From: AP-15 sp963747735
Lineage (GTDB): Bacteria > Pseudomonadota > Alphaproteobacteria > ATCC43930 > CGMCC-115725
Assembly: GCA_963747735.1 (NCBI GenBank)
Contig: CAVVGE010000016.1
Span: forward strand, 62,001 to 126,000
Direction of reading: 5' to 3'
Length of the DNA: 64,000 nt
The notes under the pieces were generated by a model. The model was not told the origin of the DNA, did not search any database, and saw only the letters and a list, made by a program, of their open reading frames with translations. Below, in pieces: positions 1-8,460 of this stretch (the first letter of the stretch is position 1; every line of letters starts with the position of its first letter). The position numbers and the translations under genes were made by a program.

Positions 1-660
1 AGCGGCACCGGCATGCACATGGCGATCGGCATCCTTGCCGCGCTCGAGCAGCGCCATAAGACGGGCCGCGGCCAAGAGGTCGAGGTGTCGATGCAGGACG
101 CGGTCGTCAACATCATTCGGGTGAGCCTGCGCGACCACCAGCGCTTTGGGGCACCGATGCCGCGGCGCGGCAACCAGATGGGCCGCGGTGTCCCGAGCAC
201 GACCTATCCTTGCGCCCCGGGCGGCCCGAACGACTATGTCTTTATCACCGCGCAGCAGCAGATGTGGCCCGCTTTCTGCGACGCGATCGGCCGGCCCGAG
301 CTCGCCCAAGACCCGCGCTTTCTGAGCGAGGACGCGCGCTGGGAGAACCGCGCGGCGCTGACCGCGATCATCGAGGCATGGACCCGCGCCCGCTCGAAGC
401 ACGAGGCGATGCGCATCCTCGGTGCCGCCGGCGTCCCGTGCGGCGCCTGCCAGGACACCGGCGAGGTCTTGGCCGACCCGCATTTGAAGGCGCGCGAGAT
501 GATCGTCACCCTCGACTACCCGACCCGCGGCCCCTACCAGACCGTCGGCTGCCCGGTGAAATTGTCCGACTCCCCCGCCGCCCTCACCCGCCCGCCGCTC
601 TTGGGCGAGCACACCGCGTACTGCTGGCCGAGCTGTGCGGCGTCGACGACAGCGAGCTGA
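1..660 (+). CDS. CaiB/BaiF family (family III) CoA-transferase, C-terminal part
   Basis: The frame is open from base 1, so the N-terminal part lies outside the window; about 219 residues are visible. Family III enzymes move CoA between carboxylic acids through an acyl-aspartyl intermediate. Visible family marks are the ALEQRHKTGRGQ stretch followed by EVSMQDAV, and PPLLGEHT near the end. After LGEHT the frame is broken: the expected tail (LLAELCGVDDSELN) is read in another frame from about 617, and LRDDGVV plus a TGA at 686-688 in the third. Two small indels near 615 and 663 would restore a normal tail ending at 688. The annotated stop at 660 therefore follows the sequence as given and is probably not the native one. 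The substrate cannot be told. Confidence 0.85.
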   Translation, partial: SGTGMHMAIGILAALEQRHKTGRGQEVEVSMQDAVVNIIRVSLRDHQRFGAPMPRRGNQMGRGVPSTTYPCAPGGPNDYVFITAQQQMWPAFCDAIGRPELAQDPRFLSEDARWENRAALTAIIEAWTRARSKHEAMRILGAAGVPCGACQDTGEVLADPHLKAREMIVTLDYPTRGPYQTVGCPVKLSDSPAALTRPPLLGEHTAYCWPSCAASTTAS

Positions 661-813
661 ACGGCTGCGCGACGACGGCGTCGTCTGACCGCGGTCCGAC
701 CAGGTGCTGCAGGGGCGTGATCTTGCCGCATGGCGCCGCCGCCAGCACCGTGGACAGCACCGGCGAAACGCCTCGGCCGGACGACAGCCATTGAATGTCG
801 GGATCGCAAAAGT

Positions 814-2100
814 TCAGCGGGGGCGATCCACGATCAACCTGGCCCCGCGGTTGTACGAGAACCACTCCCAAGCCCATTCCACAAACACAGTGGTCCGGTT
901 GCGAAACCCGATCAGGAAAAAAATATGCGCTAAAGCCCAGACCATCCACGCCGGAAAGCCGGTCAGGCGCAGCCAACCAAAATCAACAACCGCGGAAGAG
1001 CGGCCAATGATCGCGAGCGATCCGGGATTACGAAAAGCGAATTTTGCCGGCGGCGTCCTGCCATTGGCGCGCGCGTCAATAACTCGCGCGACAAATGCGC
1101 CCTGCTGCTTTGCGACCGTTGCCAGTTGCGGCAGCGGCCCACCGCTCTGACCGCCGACATGCGCCAGGTCGCCGATGACAAACACCTCCGGATGACCCGC
1201 AATAGACAGATCGGGCGAGACGGACACGGTGCCGTGGCGCGGCGACGGAACACCCAGCCAGCTGCCCGCCGACGAACCGCGCACACCGGCGCACCAGATC
1301 ACCAGCCCCGCCTCTATGCGTCCGTTGCCGGTATCGACTCCGTTCGCGTCAACGCCTTCAACCGGCGTCGAGAGCCGGACCTCGACACGCATCCGTCGGA
1401 GCACCTTAAGCGCGTAAGCAGAAAGCCCTTCGGAAAACGCGCTGAGCACCCTGGGCCCCGCTTCCACCAGGATCACGCGCGTCGATGCGGGGTCGATGCG
1501 CCGGAAATCGCGCCGCAGCGCAAAACGAGCCAGCTCCGCGATAGCGCCGGCCATTTCCACCCCCGTTGGACCGCCTCCCACCAGCACAAACGTCAGCAAT
1601 TGCCGGCGACGCACAGGATCGTCCGATTTCTCCGCTTCCTCGAAGGCCAGCAGCAGCCGGCGCCTGATCTCGATCGCATCCCCGGCGGACTTCAGGCTCG
1701 GCGCATGTGCCGCCCAGTCCGCGTGCCCGAAATAGTCGTAATCGACACCGGTTGCGACCACGAGCATATCGTACCGCAGAGCATTGCCGTCAGCCAGCAA
1801 CAGGCGTCGGCCCGGCAGGTCAACACCGACTGCCTCGTCCAGCCGCACGGTCACGTTGCGCGCCCCGCGCATGATCGAACGGATCGGCTGCGCTATCTCG
1901 CTCGTCGAAAGCGCGGCGGTGGCAACCTGATAAAGCAGCGGCTGAAACAAATGGTGGTTGCTGCGGTCGACCAAGACCACCTCCACCTCTTTGCCGCTCA
2001 GCCCCTTCAGCACACTCAGTCCGCCAAAACCGCCGCCGAGCACGATCACCTGCGGCCTGGCCGGTTTCATCGGGTATTTCGCACCAGCATTCGCCTGCAT
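814..2100 (-). CDS. ndh: Type II NADH:quinone oxidoreductase (NDH-2), FAD-dependent
   Basis: A single-subunit, non-proton-pumping NADH dehydrogenase that passes electrons from NADH to membrane quinone. Two dinucleotide-binding motifs are visible: VIVLGGGFGG near the N-terminus (FAD) and FVLVGGGPTGVEMAG mid-protein (NADH). HHLFQPLLYQVATAAL and the C-terminal hydrophobic/amphipathic AWMVWALAHIFFLIGFRN, which anchors to the membrane, are typical of NDH-2. Length is 428 residues from the ATG at 2100; an ATG at 2070 (MKPARPQV) is equally plausible and gives 418 residues, close to family length. The frame extends further upstream, but that part does not look like protein. It lies 37 bp downstream of a truncated cupin gene on the same strand. 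Confidence 0.93.
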   Translation of the reverse strand: MQANAGAKYPMKPARPQVIVLGGGFGGLSVLKGLSGKEVEVVLVDRSNHHLFQPLLYQVATAALSTSEIAQPIRSIMRGARNVTVRLDEAVGVDLPGRRLLLADGNALRYDMLVVATGVDYDYFGHADWAAHAPSLKSAGDAIEIRRRLLLAFEEAEKSDDPVRRRQLLTFVLVGGGPTGVEMAGAIAELARFALRRDFRRIDPASTRVILVEAGPRVLSAFSEGLSAYALKVLRRMRVEVRLSTPVEGVDANGVDTGNGRIEAGLVIWCAGVRGSSAGSWLGVPSPRHGTVSVSPDLSIAGHPEVFVIGDLAHVGGQSGGPLPQLATVAKQQGAFVARVIDARANGRTPPAKFAFRNPGSLAIIGRSSAVVDFGWLRLTGFPAWMVWALAHIFFLIGFRNRTTVFVEWAWEWFSYNRGARLIVDRPR

Positions 2101-2137
2101 CGCTTCTTCCGCGCTCCCAAACCCTAAAGCGATCGTT

Positions 2138-2494
2138 TCATTGCCGTTTATACGTGACCAGCCGGTCGGCATCGGTGATATCGACGACGAAGATGGCGAG
2201 CAGGCTCGCAGGTTCGGTTGCGCTCGCGTTCTCGCTGATAGGGTGATACGCGCCGGGCGGCTCCGTCCAGTGCTGGCCCGCGCGGAACACCTGCGTCTTG
2301 CCGTCATTCACCTGGCTTCGGACCGAGCCCGAGAGCACGCAGCCGGTCACGAAGGCGGAACGTGGGTGGTAATGCGCCGGCGTTGCGCCGCCGGGTGGAT
2401 AGTTGACGACAAGGCCGACAAGGCCCTTGCCGGGAATGGTTGGTATCGCCTCCCGAAAGGCCGGTGTGATTGTCTGACGTATAATGTCAAAGGC
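2138..2494 (-). pseudogene. Cupin-domain protein lacking its start codon
   Basis: A small single-domain cupin. The frame reads IPTIPGKGLVGLVV, then PAHYHPRSAFVTGCVLSGSV, EPPGAYHPISENAS and LLAIFVVD. It has the HYH metal-ligand pattern and the second cupin motif, the usual layout of the 'cupin, double-stranded beta-helix' proteins of about 120 residues. Between the in-frame stop at 2495-2497 and the GTG at 2350 there is no ATG, GTG or TTG, so the first few residues appear to be lost. The resolvase remnant begins about 20 bp upstream on the other strand, so insertion of mobile DNA probably removed the start. Use of ATT/ATA as a start cannot be excluded. Confidence 0.6.
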
Positions 2495-2513
2495 TTAAAG
2501 GGTTCTATAAGAT

Positions 2514-2889
2514 ATGGTCGAAACTCATTCCGAAAAACGCCTCATCGGCTATGCCCGCGTATCCACCTACGGGCAGACCCTCGACAGCCAGCTTGAGCAG
2601 TTGCGGGCGGCGGGATGCAGCAGCCGGAGCATCTACCGCGAGAACGACGGGCGCGCGGCCCGACCGACGCGAGCTTAACCGGATGCTCGGCAAGCTGGCC
2701 CCCGGCGACGTGGTGACAGTGACTCGGATTGACCGCCTCGCGCGCAGCACCTTTGACCTGTTCGGCATCGTCAAGCGCATCGTGGACGCCAAGGCGCAGT
2801 TTCGCTCCTTGGCCGAGCCGTGGGCCGACACTGGCACCAGCACCGGGCGATTGCATATCGACCATGCGCCGCGCCACCCGCGCCGATGA
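2514..2889 (+). pseudogene. Serine recombinase/resolvase, frameshifted and C-terminally truncated
   Basis: From the ATG at 2514 the frame reads RLIGYARVSTYGQTLDSQL, the N-terminal catalytic motif of serine resolvases (the Ser in ARVST attacks DNA). It runs into a TAA at about 2677. The rest of the catalytic domain continues in another frame (RRELNRMLGKLAPGDVVTV, RIDRLARSTFDLFGIV, AKAQFRSLAEPWADTGTST), so there is an indel near 2640-2660. After TGTSTGRL the similarity stops: the usual LAVLGGLAEFERDLI helix and the HTH domain are absent, replaced by a short unrelated tail. The protein is dead or a remnant of an integrated element. It marks the left side of the 2.5-6 kb mobile region. Confidence 0.75.
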
Positions 2890-2952
2890 ATGTGATTGAA
2901 TTTGTGATGCGTCGGCACCATATATCGCGTGTCATCAACAAGGCACGCGACC

Positions 2953-3312
2953 ATGACCTCTATGCAGCGAGAGCGAGTTAATCCGATGGCCGGCCCCGCT
3001 TATGTGGTTGCCCTCAAAAATGCACTTGAGAAGAAACTTGCCGAGTATCATTCGCCGCCGAGAACAGGCGGAACCCAAATTTCAACCCGCCTTGACGACT
3101 TCGTGCTTAATCACGTCGAAGCTATTGTGCAGGAATCCGGCTGGAATCGCGCTGAAGTCATGTACGCGTTGATTTAGCGTGGCCTGTTCGATCTTTATCA
3201 TTTCATACTGCACGATCCTTCGTCCTCTCCGAGCATCATTGATGCCGTTGTGCAGAAGGTAATTACCAAAGGGGCTCCTCCTCAGCCGCCGGTGCCGTCC
3301 GCAGGATCATGA
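2953..3312 (+). pseudogene. Small hypothetical protein interrupted by an in-frame amber codon
   Basis: The ATG at 2953 is preceded by AAGGCA at a reasonable distance. The frame gives about 74 codons (TRLDDFVLNHVEAIVQESGW and following) to a TAG at 3175-3177. It then continues open in the same frame for 44 more codons of protein-like sequence (RGLFDLYHFILHDPSSSPS, IIDAVVQKVITKGAPPQ) to a TGA at 3310-3312, four bases before the next gene. The simplest reading is one ~119-residue protein with a nonsense mutation; read-through or a sequencing error would also fit. I do not recognise the family. Base composition is clearly less GC-rich than the chromosome around it, which suggests transfer. Confidence 0.5.
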
Positions 3313-3316
3313 ACGT

Positions 3317-3931
3317 ATGTATCAGTCACCTACCATATTCGACTTTGAGCGCAACCTCGATATGCTCATTCACAGTGGGGAACATCAGGCGAGAGCAGCG
3401 GCGGTAAATGTCAAATCCCACCATGCCTCTCGCGGGCTATCGGACAGCACCACTGTAATCACTATGTATATAAACAATGCGTTCGAAATTCATCACGACG
3501 TTATTCGCCGCGCTATGGAAATTATCGCAGACTTCCGTAGTCGTAATGCAGAACTGTCACCGGGTGGACTAGCTGTAACCTCGCGACATCGTCTCGATGG
3601 GTTCGGGACATTTTTGCTCACGACCATCCCGCGAACAAGCTTCACGCAGGAGGCACAACGTTTTCGTACCCAATACACAAATGTATTCCGACAACGACTT
3701 GATGCGGCGCTGCGTGACATTCAGATTGGATTTATCGGCGGTCGAAAGATTGCGACAGCCACCGCCGCTCCGCCGCCAATAGATGCCGCTCCGCCAGCAA
3801 TCGCGGCGGAAACTAAAACCACACTTACTGATGTCGTGATACTTAGGCCCACTTTTATGGGCATGGGGCTTGATCTAACAAAGGCATGGGATTGGGTACG
3901 GCAGAAGGGCCGCCGCCTGCGCCTCCGCTGA
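3317..3931 (+). CDS. Hypothetical protein of the mobile region
   Basis: 204 residues, starting 4 bp after the preceding interrupted gene, so the two probably form a transcription unit. The N-terminal two thirds looks globular and partly helical (FEIHHDVIRRAMEIIADFR, QRFRTQYTNVFRQRLDAAL). It is followed by an Ala/Pro-rich linker (TATAAPPPIDAAPPAIAA) and a basic tail ending WVRQKGRRLRLR. There is no signal peptide or membrane segment, and I do not recognise a family. Codon use is less GC-biased than in the flanking chromosomal genes. It lies between a resolvase remnant and an insertion sequence, which fits cargo of a mobile element. Confidence 0.6.
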   Translation: MYQSPTIFDFERNLDMLIHSGEHQARAAAVNVKSHHASRGLSDSTTVITMYINNAFEIHHDVIRRAMEIIADFRSRNAELSPGGLAVTSRHRLDGFGTFLLTTIPRTSFTQEAQRFRTQYTNVFRQRLDAALRDIQIGFIGGRKIATATAAPPPIDAAPPAIAAETKTTLTDVVILRPTFMGMGLDLTKAWDWVRQKGRRLRLR

Positions 3932-3982
3932 TTTTCCCAGAATCCATCTTATGCGGCGCCCGCCTGTAGCGGCAACGTGCAA

Positions 3983-4014
3983 ATGTCAGTGCCGTCCAAT
4001 TTAAAAATGTCAGT
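3983..4014 (+). repeat. Left terminal inverted repeat of the ISNCY-like element
   Basis: Reads ATGTCAGTG, then a short variable stretch, then AATTTAAAAATGTCAGT. It matches the reverse complement of 5547-5580 except for a short variable central part. Confidence 0.8.
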
Positions 4015-4607
4015 CTCCCCGGCTTTTTGGCGAGCTGTGGGGGGCGGCGTCGATGACGGTGTTGAGCGTGAGCGATGGCGAGCTGCGGCGTCTTGAGGTG
4101 TTGCGCGACGTCGATCGTGGAGGTCTGCCGGTGCGTGCGGCCGCGCAGCTGTTAGGGCGCAGCGAGCGCCAGGTGTGGCGGTTGTTGAAGGCGTTTCGGG
4201 GTGACGGCGTTGCGGGTTTGATCTCGAAGAAGCGCGGTCGGCCGAGCAACCGCCGGACGGCAGCCTCGGTACGCGCCGCGGTGCTGTGGGTCGTGCGCCA
4301 CAACTATGCCGATTTCGGGCCGACCCTGGCCGCCGAGAAGCTCGTCGCCGAGCACGGCTTTGCGTTCTCCAGCGAGACCTTGCGGAAGTGGATGATCGCC
4401 GACGGGCTATGGCTCGATCGCAAGCAGCGGCGCCGGCGGGTCCACCAGCCGCGCCCGCGGCGCGAGTGCGTCGGCGAGCTGGTGCAGGTCGACGGCAGCG
4501 AGCATTGGTGGTTTGAGGATCGCGGGCCGCAATGCACCCTGTTGGTATTTGTCGACGACGCGACCAGCGGGCTGATGCATCTGCAATTTGTCGAGAGCGA
4601 GTCGACC

Positions 4608-4631
4608 CCTGTTCGAGCCAGGGGCAGGCTC
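4608..4631 (-). repeat. 24-bp mini-insert, copy 1 (in frame in transposase)
   Basis: On the minus strand it reads GAGCCTGCCCC, TGGC, TCGAA, CAGG. It adds exactly eight codons (PVRARGRL) between the conserved ESEST and FAYF of the ISNCY transposase without changing frame. Confidence 0.85.
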
Positions 4632-4823
4632 TTCGCCTATTTCAACGCGGCCCGCGCTTACCTCGAGGCCTGGGGCAAGCCGATCGCCTTCTACAGCGAC
4701 AAGCATGGGGTGTTCCGGGTCAACCACCCGGGGGCGCTGGGCGGTGACGGGATGACCCAGTTCGGCCGCGCCTTGCACGCGTTCAACATCGACATCATCT
4801 GCGCCAATTCGAGCCCGGCGAAG

Positions 4824-4847
4824 AGCCTGCCCCTGGCTTGAACAGGG
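4824..4847 (+). repeat. 24-bp mini-insert, copy 2 (in frame but with TGA)
   Basis: Same element in the opposite orientation to copy 1. It reads AGCCTGCCCC, TGGC, TTGAA, CAGGG, splits NSSPAK from GRVERANK and keeps the frame. One C-to-T difference from copy 1 turns CGA into the TGA stop at 4839-4841. Confidence 0.85.
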
Positions 4848-5546
4848 GGTCGGGTCGAACGGGCCAACAAGACGTTGCAAGACCGCCTGGTCAAGGAGTT
4901 GCGGCTGGCGGGTGCGGCAACCCTGGCGGAGGGCAACGCCCTGCTCCCGGCGTTCATCGCCGACTACAATGCGCGCTTTGCCAAAGCGCCGGCCAACGGC
5001 AAGGATCTGCACCGGCCGCTCGGGGCCGGCGACGATCTCGACAACACCTTTGCCTGGAAGGAGGAGCGCACCCTGTCGCGGGCCCTGACCCTGCAATACG
5101 ACAAGGTGCTGTTCATCCTGGAGCCGAGCGAACAGGCGAAGGCGGCGATCGGCAAGCGCGTCACCGTGGTGGACTATCCCGATGGCCGCCTGACGATCCG
5201 CTACCGTGGGGTCGAGCTGGCATATCGGACTTTCGACAAAATTCGCCAGGTCTCGCAGGCCGCGATCGTCGAGAACAAACAGCTCGGGGCCGCGCTTGCC
5301 TTCATCCGCGACCAGCAGCTGGGTCGCGAGCCCGAGCATCGCAGCGATCGCGCTCCACGGCGTCGCGATCAGCACAACCCTCGCCTGTTCAAGGTCGGTT
5401 GAGCTTTTCTACGAGCCGAGCGGGCTGATTGCCCGCTCGGTAAAAACACGGGGAGCGGTTTTGCCCGTCTGCATGTCGGGCGCCGGTCGGGCGCTGCGCT
5501 GCGCCGGGGCTCCGCGCCCGCCCGCCGCCCGACCCCAGCAGCCGCC

Positions 5547-5580
5547 ACTGACATTTTTAAATTGCGGGAATCACTGACAT
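5547..5580 (-). repeat. Right terminal inverted repeat of the ISNCY-like element
   Basis: Complement of the left end at 3983-4014. Both the outer ATGTCAGTG and the inner AATTTAAAAATGTCAGT blocks are conserved; a few central bases differ. Confidence 0.8.
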
Positions 5581-5689
5581 CTCTATCTGGGCTGGACACT
5601 GCCGGTAGGCGCTCGATCAAAAGTCACCTATCTGCCAATTGGAGATATCACTGGCCCGGGGATTTTCAGGGTTTTTTGGGGCGATGGTT

Positions 5690-5960
5690 CGGGCTGATGA
5701 GCGATCGGGCGCTGCGGCGGATCGAGACAATGCTGGATGGGATTGGCGGCGGGACAGCTGCTCGGGCTCGAGCGATGTCAAGTGCTTCGGCTGTTGAAGG
5801 CCTGTCGGGTCGACGGTCCGACCAACCTGATTTCGTAACGACGCGGTTGCCGCAGCAACCGGCGCAAGCCCGAGGCGTTGCCGTGCGCTATATGGGCGAG
5901 CGTCCTGACCAGTCCGACCTCGATACTCAGAGCGATTTCCGAACAGGTGGGAGCGCCACC
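5690..5960 (+). pseudogene. Remnant of a second ISNCY-type transposase (N-terminal HTH region)
   Basis: LMSDRALRRIETML matches the start of this transposase family. It is followed in other frames by VLRLLKACRVDGPTNLIS, KRRGCRSNRRKPEALRC and AIWASVLTSPTSIL, equivalent to the LLKAFRGDGVAGLISKKRGRPSNR block of the neighbouring copy but diverged and frameshifted. It is only about 90 codons long; the catalytic core is absent. The rest of 5581-6103 holds a dispersed hairpin repeat and no gene. Confidence 0.65.
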
Positions 5961-5990
5961 CTCACCCAGCCCCGGGTAAGGCTCGGCAAT

Positions 5991-6054
5991 GCCTCGCCAA
6001 CCCTTCTCAACCCTCTCCCCCCGACCGGGGGGAGAGGGAAGGGTGAGGGGGGCT
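5991..6054. repeat. Dispersed hairpin repeat (CCCTCTCCCCC type)
   Basis: Near-perfect palindrome: CCCTCTCCCCCCG then CCGGGGGGAGAGGG, flanked by AACCCTTCTC and GAAGGGTGAGGG. A second copy of the family lies at 7188-7246. It sits 3' of the ghrA-like gene and could end transcription, but it is better described as a REP-like repeat. Confidence 0.7.
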
Positions 6055-6103
6055 GGCCGCATCGGTGTGACCTGATCGAAATTTGCTCCGCAGGAGGTGG
6101 CGG

Positions 6104-7045
6104 TCAATATCCCCGTATCGGGTCGACCTGGTGGCGGAGCGGGTGGCCCTGTTCGAGGCGGCGGAGGTTGTCGAGGATCAGGGGGGCGGCGGTTTCGGGG
6201 TTGGTGGAGCCGGCGATGTGCGGGGTGACGAGGATGCGCGGGTGGGTCCAGAAGGGGTGGTCGGGAGGTAGCGGCTCTGTGCGGAAGACGTCGAGGGCGG
6301 CGGCGGAGAGCTGGCCCCTATCGAGGGCTGGGATCAGGTCGTCCTCGACGAGGTGGCGGCCGCGGCCGGCGTTGACGAGGCCGGCGCCGCGGGGGAGCGC
6401 CGAGAAGGTGCGGGCGTTGAGGATGCCTTCGGTTTCGGCGGTCAGCGGTAAGAGGCAGACGAGGATTTCGGACGCCGCCAGCAGCTCGGCGAGGCCGTCG
6501 CGGCCGGCATAGGTGCGAAAACCATCGACCGCGCGCGGTCGGCGGGTCCAGCCGGAGACGGGAAAGCCGAGGGCGGCGAGCTTCTTCGCCGCGGCCTGGC
6601 CGATCTCGCCAAAGCCGAGGATGCCGACCGGGCGCTCGGCGGCGTTCTTTTGGTCGAGCTCGCGCCACAGCCGTGCCGCTTGCTGGGTGCGGTAGTCGAA
6701 ATCCTGGCGGTGCAGGCGCAAGACCTGGAGCGCCACATATTCGGCCATTGCGTCGGAGAGGTAGGGGTCGATCAGGCGGACAAACGGCACGTGCCGCGGC
6801 AAATCGGGGTCGAGGAGCAGGTGATCGACGCCGGCCCCCAAAGAGAGGATCAGCCGCAAATTCGGCAACGAGGCGAGAAAGCCCGGCGGCGCGCGCCAGA
6901 CGAGCGCGTATTCGATCTCATTGGGGTCGCCGATCTCGGGCCAGGCGCGGAATTCGAGCCCCGGCCGCAACCGGCCGAGGACCTCTTGCCAACGCGCGGC
7001 CGAATCAACTGTGGAGCGGAACAACAACGCCATGGCCCGGCTCAT
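6104..7045 (-). CDS. ghrA: D-2-hydroxyacid dehydrogenase, glyoxylate/hydroxypyruvate reductase A type
   Basis: Reduces glyoxylate or hydroxypyruvate with NAD(P)H in the cytoplasm. The 313-residue length is the family norm. Visible marks: LRLILSLGAGVDHLL in the substrate domain; VGILGFGEIGQAAAKKLA, the nucleotide-binding glycine motif; VNAGRGRHLVEDDLI with the catalytic Arg region; ALDVFRTEPLPPDHPFW containing the Glu; and VTPHIAGSTNP with the catalytic His. MSRAMALLF leaves a choice of start; the ATG four codons downstream (7033) fits equally well. It stands alone between two hairpin repeats. The exact substrate is inferred from family resemblance. Confidence 0.88.
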   Translation of the reverse strand: MSRAMALLFRSTVDSAARWQEVLGRLRPGLEFRAWPEIGDPNEIEYALVWRAPPGFLASLPNLRLILSLGAGVDHLLLDPDLPRHVPFVRLIDPYLSDAMAEYVALQVLRLHRQDFDYRTQQAARLWRELDQKNAAERPVGILGFGEIGQAAAKKLAALGFPVSGWTRRPRAVDGFRTYAGRDGLAELLAASEILVCLLPLTAETEGILNARTFSALPRGAGLVNAGRGRHLVEDDLIPALDRGQLSAAALDVFRTEPLPPDHPFWTHPRILVTPHIAGSTNPETAAPLILDNLRRLEQGHPLRHQVDPIRGY

Positions 7046-7187
7046 AGCATAAAGGCTGCCGGCGCGATAAGCTCGGGCTTTCCCGGTCCCATGGCGCCGG
7101 ATCTTCTCTGCCCACGGCTTGCGGCGGATACGAGCCCGGGACGCCGGTGCCTGACCAAGACCCGAATAGGTTGCATCAGCCCGTCAG

Positions 7188-7246
7188 CCCCCCTCACCCT
7201 TCCCTCTCCCCCGATCGGGGGAGAGGGTTGCGAAGGATTGGCGAGG
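7188..7246. repeat. Dispersed hairpin repeat (CCCTCTCCCCC type), second copy
   Basis: Core CCCTCTCCCCCGAT and ATCGGGGGAGAGGG form an almost perfect stem, with CCCCTCACCCTT on one side, as in the copy at 5991-6054. It lies in the 302-bp gap between ghrA and the hydrolase gene, in which I see no gene. Confidence 0.75.
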
Positions 7247-7347
7247 GCCACGGGTCCGGCCGGAAGCCGGCCCGCTTTCGCGGGGCGACGGGAAAGAGAT
7301 GATCGCTACTATGTTATCTGTCTGAACTGCACCACCAGGAGCAACGA

Positions 7348-8454
7348 ATGCGAAAGCTGCTGTCGGCGGGTGTCGCAGCGGCGATGGCCATGATCGGCAT
7401 TGCCCATGCGGCGGCGCCGGGCCCGACGATCTACCAGGTCGGACTCGCGACGCGCGCCTTTGCGCCAGCCGGGCCCTATGACTGGCGCGGCGACGCCAAC
7501 CGCAAGCTGACCGCGACGGTGTGGTATCCGGCTGCGGCCGGGGCGGCGGAAAAACCGCGTCAGGTCGGCCCGCCGGGGGAGCCGGTGTTCGCCGGCGTGC
7601 GGGTCGCAACCGATGCGCCAATCGCGGCGACGCCCGGGAAATTTCCGCTGGTCGTATTGTCGCACGGCACCGGCGGGACGGCGGATACGCTGGCTTGGCT
7701 CGGCACCGCGCTCGCCGCCCGCGGCTATATCGCTGCTGCCGTCAACCATCCCGGCAACAATGCAATCGACGGCTACACGGTCCCGGGCTTTACGCTTTGG
7801 TGGCTGCGGGCGCGCGACCTCGGCGCCGTCATCGACGGCATGCTCGCCGACCCCCGCTTTGGGCCGCGGATCGACCCGCGTCGGATCGGTGCCGCCGGGT
7901 TCTCGCTCGGCGGCTATACGGTGATCGAGCTCGCCGGCGGCGTCACGTCCATGGCGCAGTTCCGCGCCTTTTGCGACTCGCCCGAGGCCGACGGCATGTG
8001 CAAGTCGCCGCCTGAATTCGCCGATCTCTTTGAGAAGTCGCGGGCGGTGGCCGAAAGCGATCCCGCCTATCGCGCCGCACTCGCCAAAGACGGCGAGCCC
8101 TACCGCGATCCGCGCGTGCGCGCGGTGTTTGCGATGGCGCCGGCATTGGGGCCGGCTTTCACGCCGCAGGGCCTCACCGCGATTGCCGTGCCCATGGCGC
8201 TCGTCGCCGGTGCGGGCGACGAGGTCGTGCCGATCGGCAGCAGCGCGCGGGCGTTCGCCGCACATATCCCAAAGGCCGAGCTGACGATCCTGCCGGGGGA
8301 GGTGGGTCATTATGTGTTTGCGCCGGTCTGCACCAATGCCGGCCACACGGCGCTGCCGGCAATCTGCGACGACCGGCCGGGTGTCGATCGCGCGGCGATT
8401 CACCAGCAGGCGGTGCAGCTGATCGCGGCGTTCTTTGCGCGCCAGCTGAAATAA
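7348..8454 (+). CDS. Secreted alpha/beta hydrolase (dienelactone hydrolase / PAF-acetylhydrolase-like)
   Basis: Residues 1-21 form a cleavable signal peptide (MRKLLSAGVAAAMAMIGIAHA), placing the 368-residue protein in the periplasm. VVLSHGTGGTADTLAWLG is the oxyanion-hole region. GAAGFSLGGYT at about 183-190 is the nucleophile elbow, with Ser186 as predicted nucleophile. VAGAGDEVVPIGSSA and LPGEVGHYVF carry the expected Asp and His. It belongs to the 'predicted dienelactone hydrolase' group; the substrate cannot be told. An AGGAGCAACGA motif just before the ATG supports the start. It converges with ureD (6 bp between stops). Confidence 0.85.
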   Translation: MRKLLSAGVAAAMAMIGIAHAAAPGPTIYQVGLATRAFAPAGPYDWRGDANRKLTATVWYPAAAGAAEKPRQVGPPGEPVFAGVRVATDAPIAATPGKFPLVVLSHGTGGTADTLAWLGTALAARGYIAAAVNHPGNNAIDGYTVPGFTLWWLRARDLGAVIDGMLADPRFGPRIDPRRIGAAGFSLGGYTVIELAGGVTSMAQFRAFCDSPEADGMCKSPPEFADLFEKSRAVAESDPAYRAALAKDGEPYRDPRVRAVFAMAPALGPAFTPQGLTAIAVPMALVAGAGDEVVPIGSSARAFAAHIPKAELTILPGEVGHYVFAPVCTNAGHTALPAICDDRPGVDRAAIHQQAVQLIAAFFARQLK

Positions 8455-8460
8455 GCGGCC

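Larger units (their letters stand above)
4053..5402 (+). pseudogene. ISNCY-family DDE transposase carrying two 24-bp inserts, one with a stop codon
   Basis: The N-terminal HTH region reads RRLEVLRDVDRGGLPVRAAA and GRSERQVWRLLKAFRGDGV, followed by GLISKKRGRPSNR. The DDE-type catalytic core is visible: VQVDGSEHWWF (first Asp), FYSDKHGVFRV (second Asp) and VERANKTLQDRLVKELRL (Glu). Between ESEST and FAYFNAARAYL there is an extra eight-residue PVRARGRL encoded by 4608-4631. Between NSSPAK and GRVERANK a second 24-bp insert (4824-4847) adds eight codons including a TGA at 4839-4841. The frame is otherwise continuous to 5402, so without that one codon the protein would be full length (~450 residues). 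The enzyme is inactive as written because the catalytic Glu lies beyond the stop. Confidence 0.85.
3983..5580 (+). mobile_element. ISNCY-like insertion sequence, about 1.6 kb
   Basis: The element is bounded by imperfect inverted repeats of 32-34 bp: both ends read inward as ATGTCAGTG, a short variable stretch, then AATTTAAAAATGTCAGT. It encodes one DDE transposase, disrupted by two 24-bp inserts. No clear target-site duplication is visible in the flanks. A remnant of a related transposase lies immediately to the right. Confidence 0.8.
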
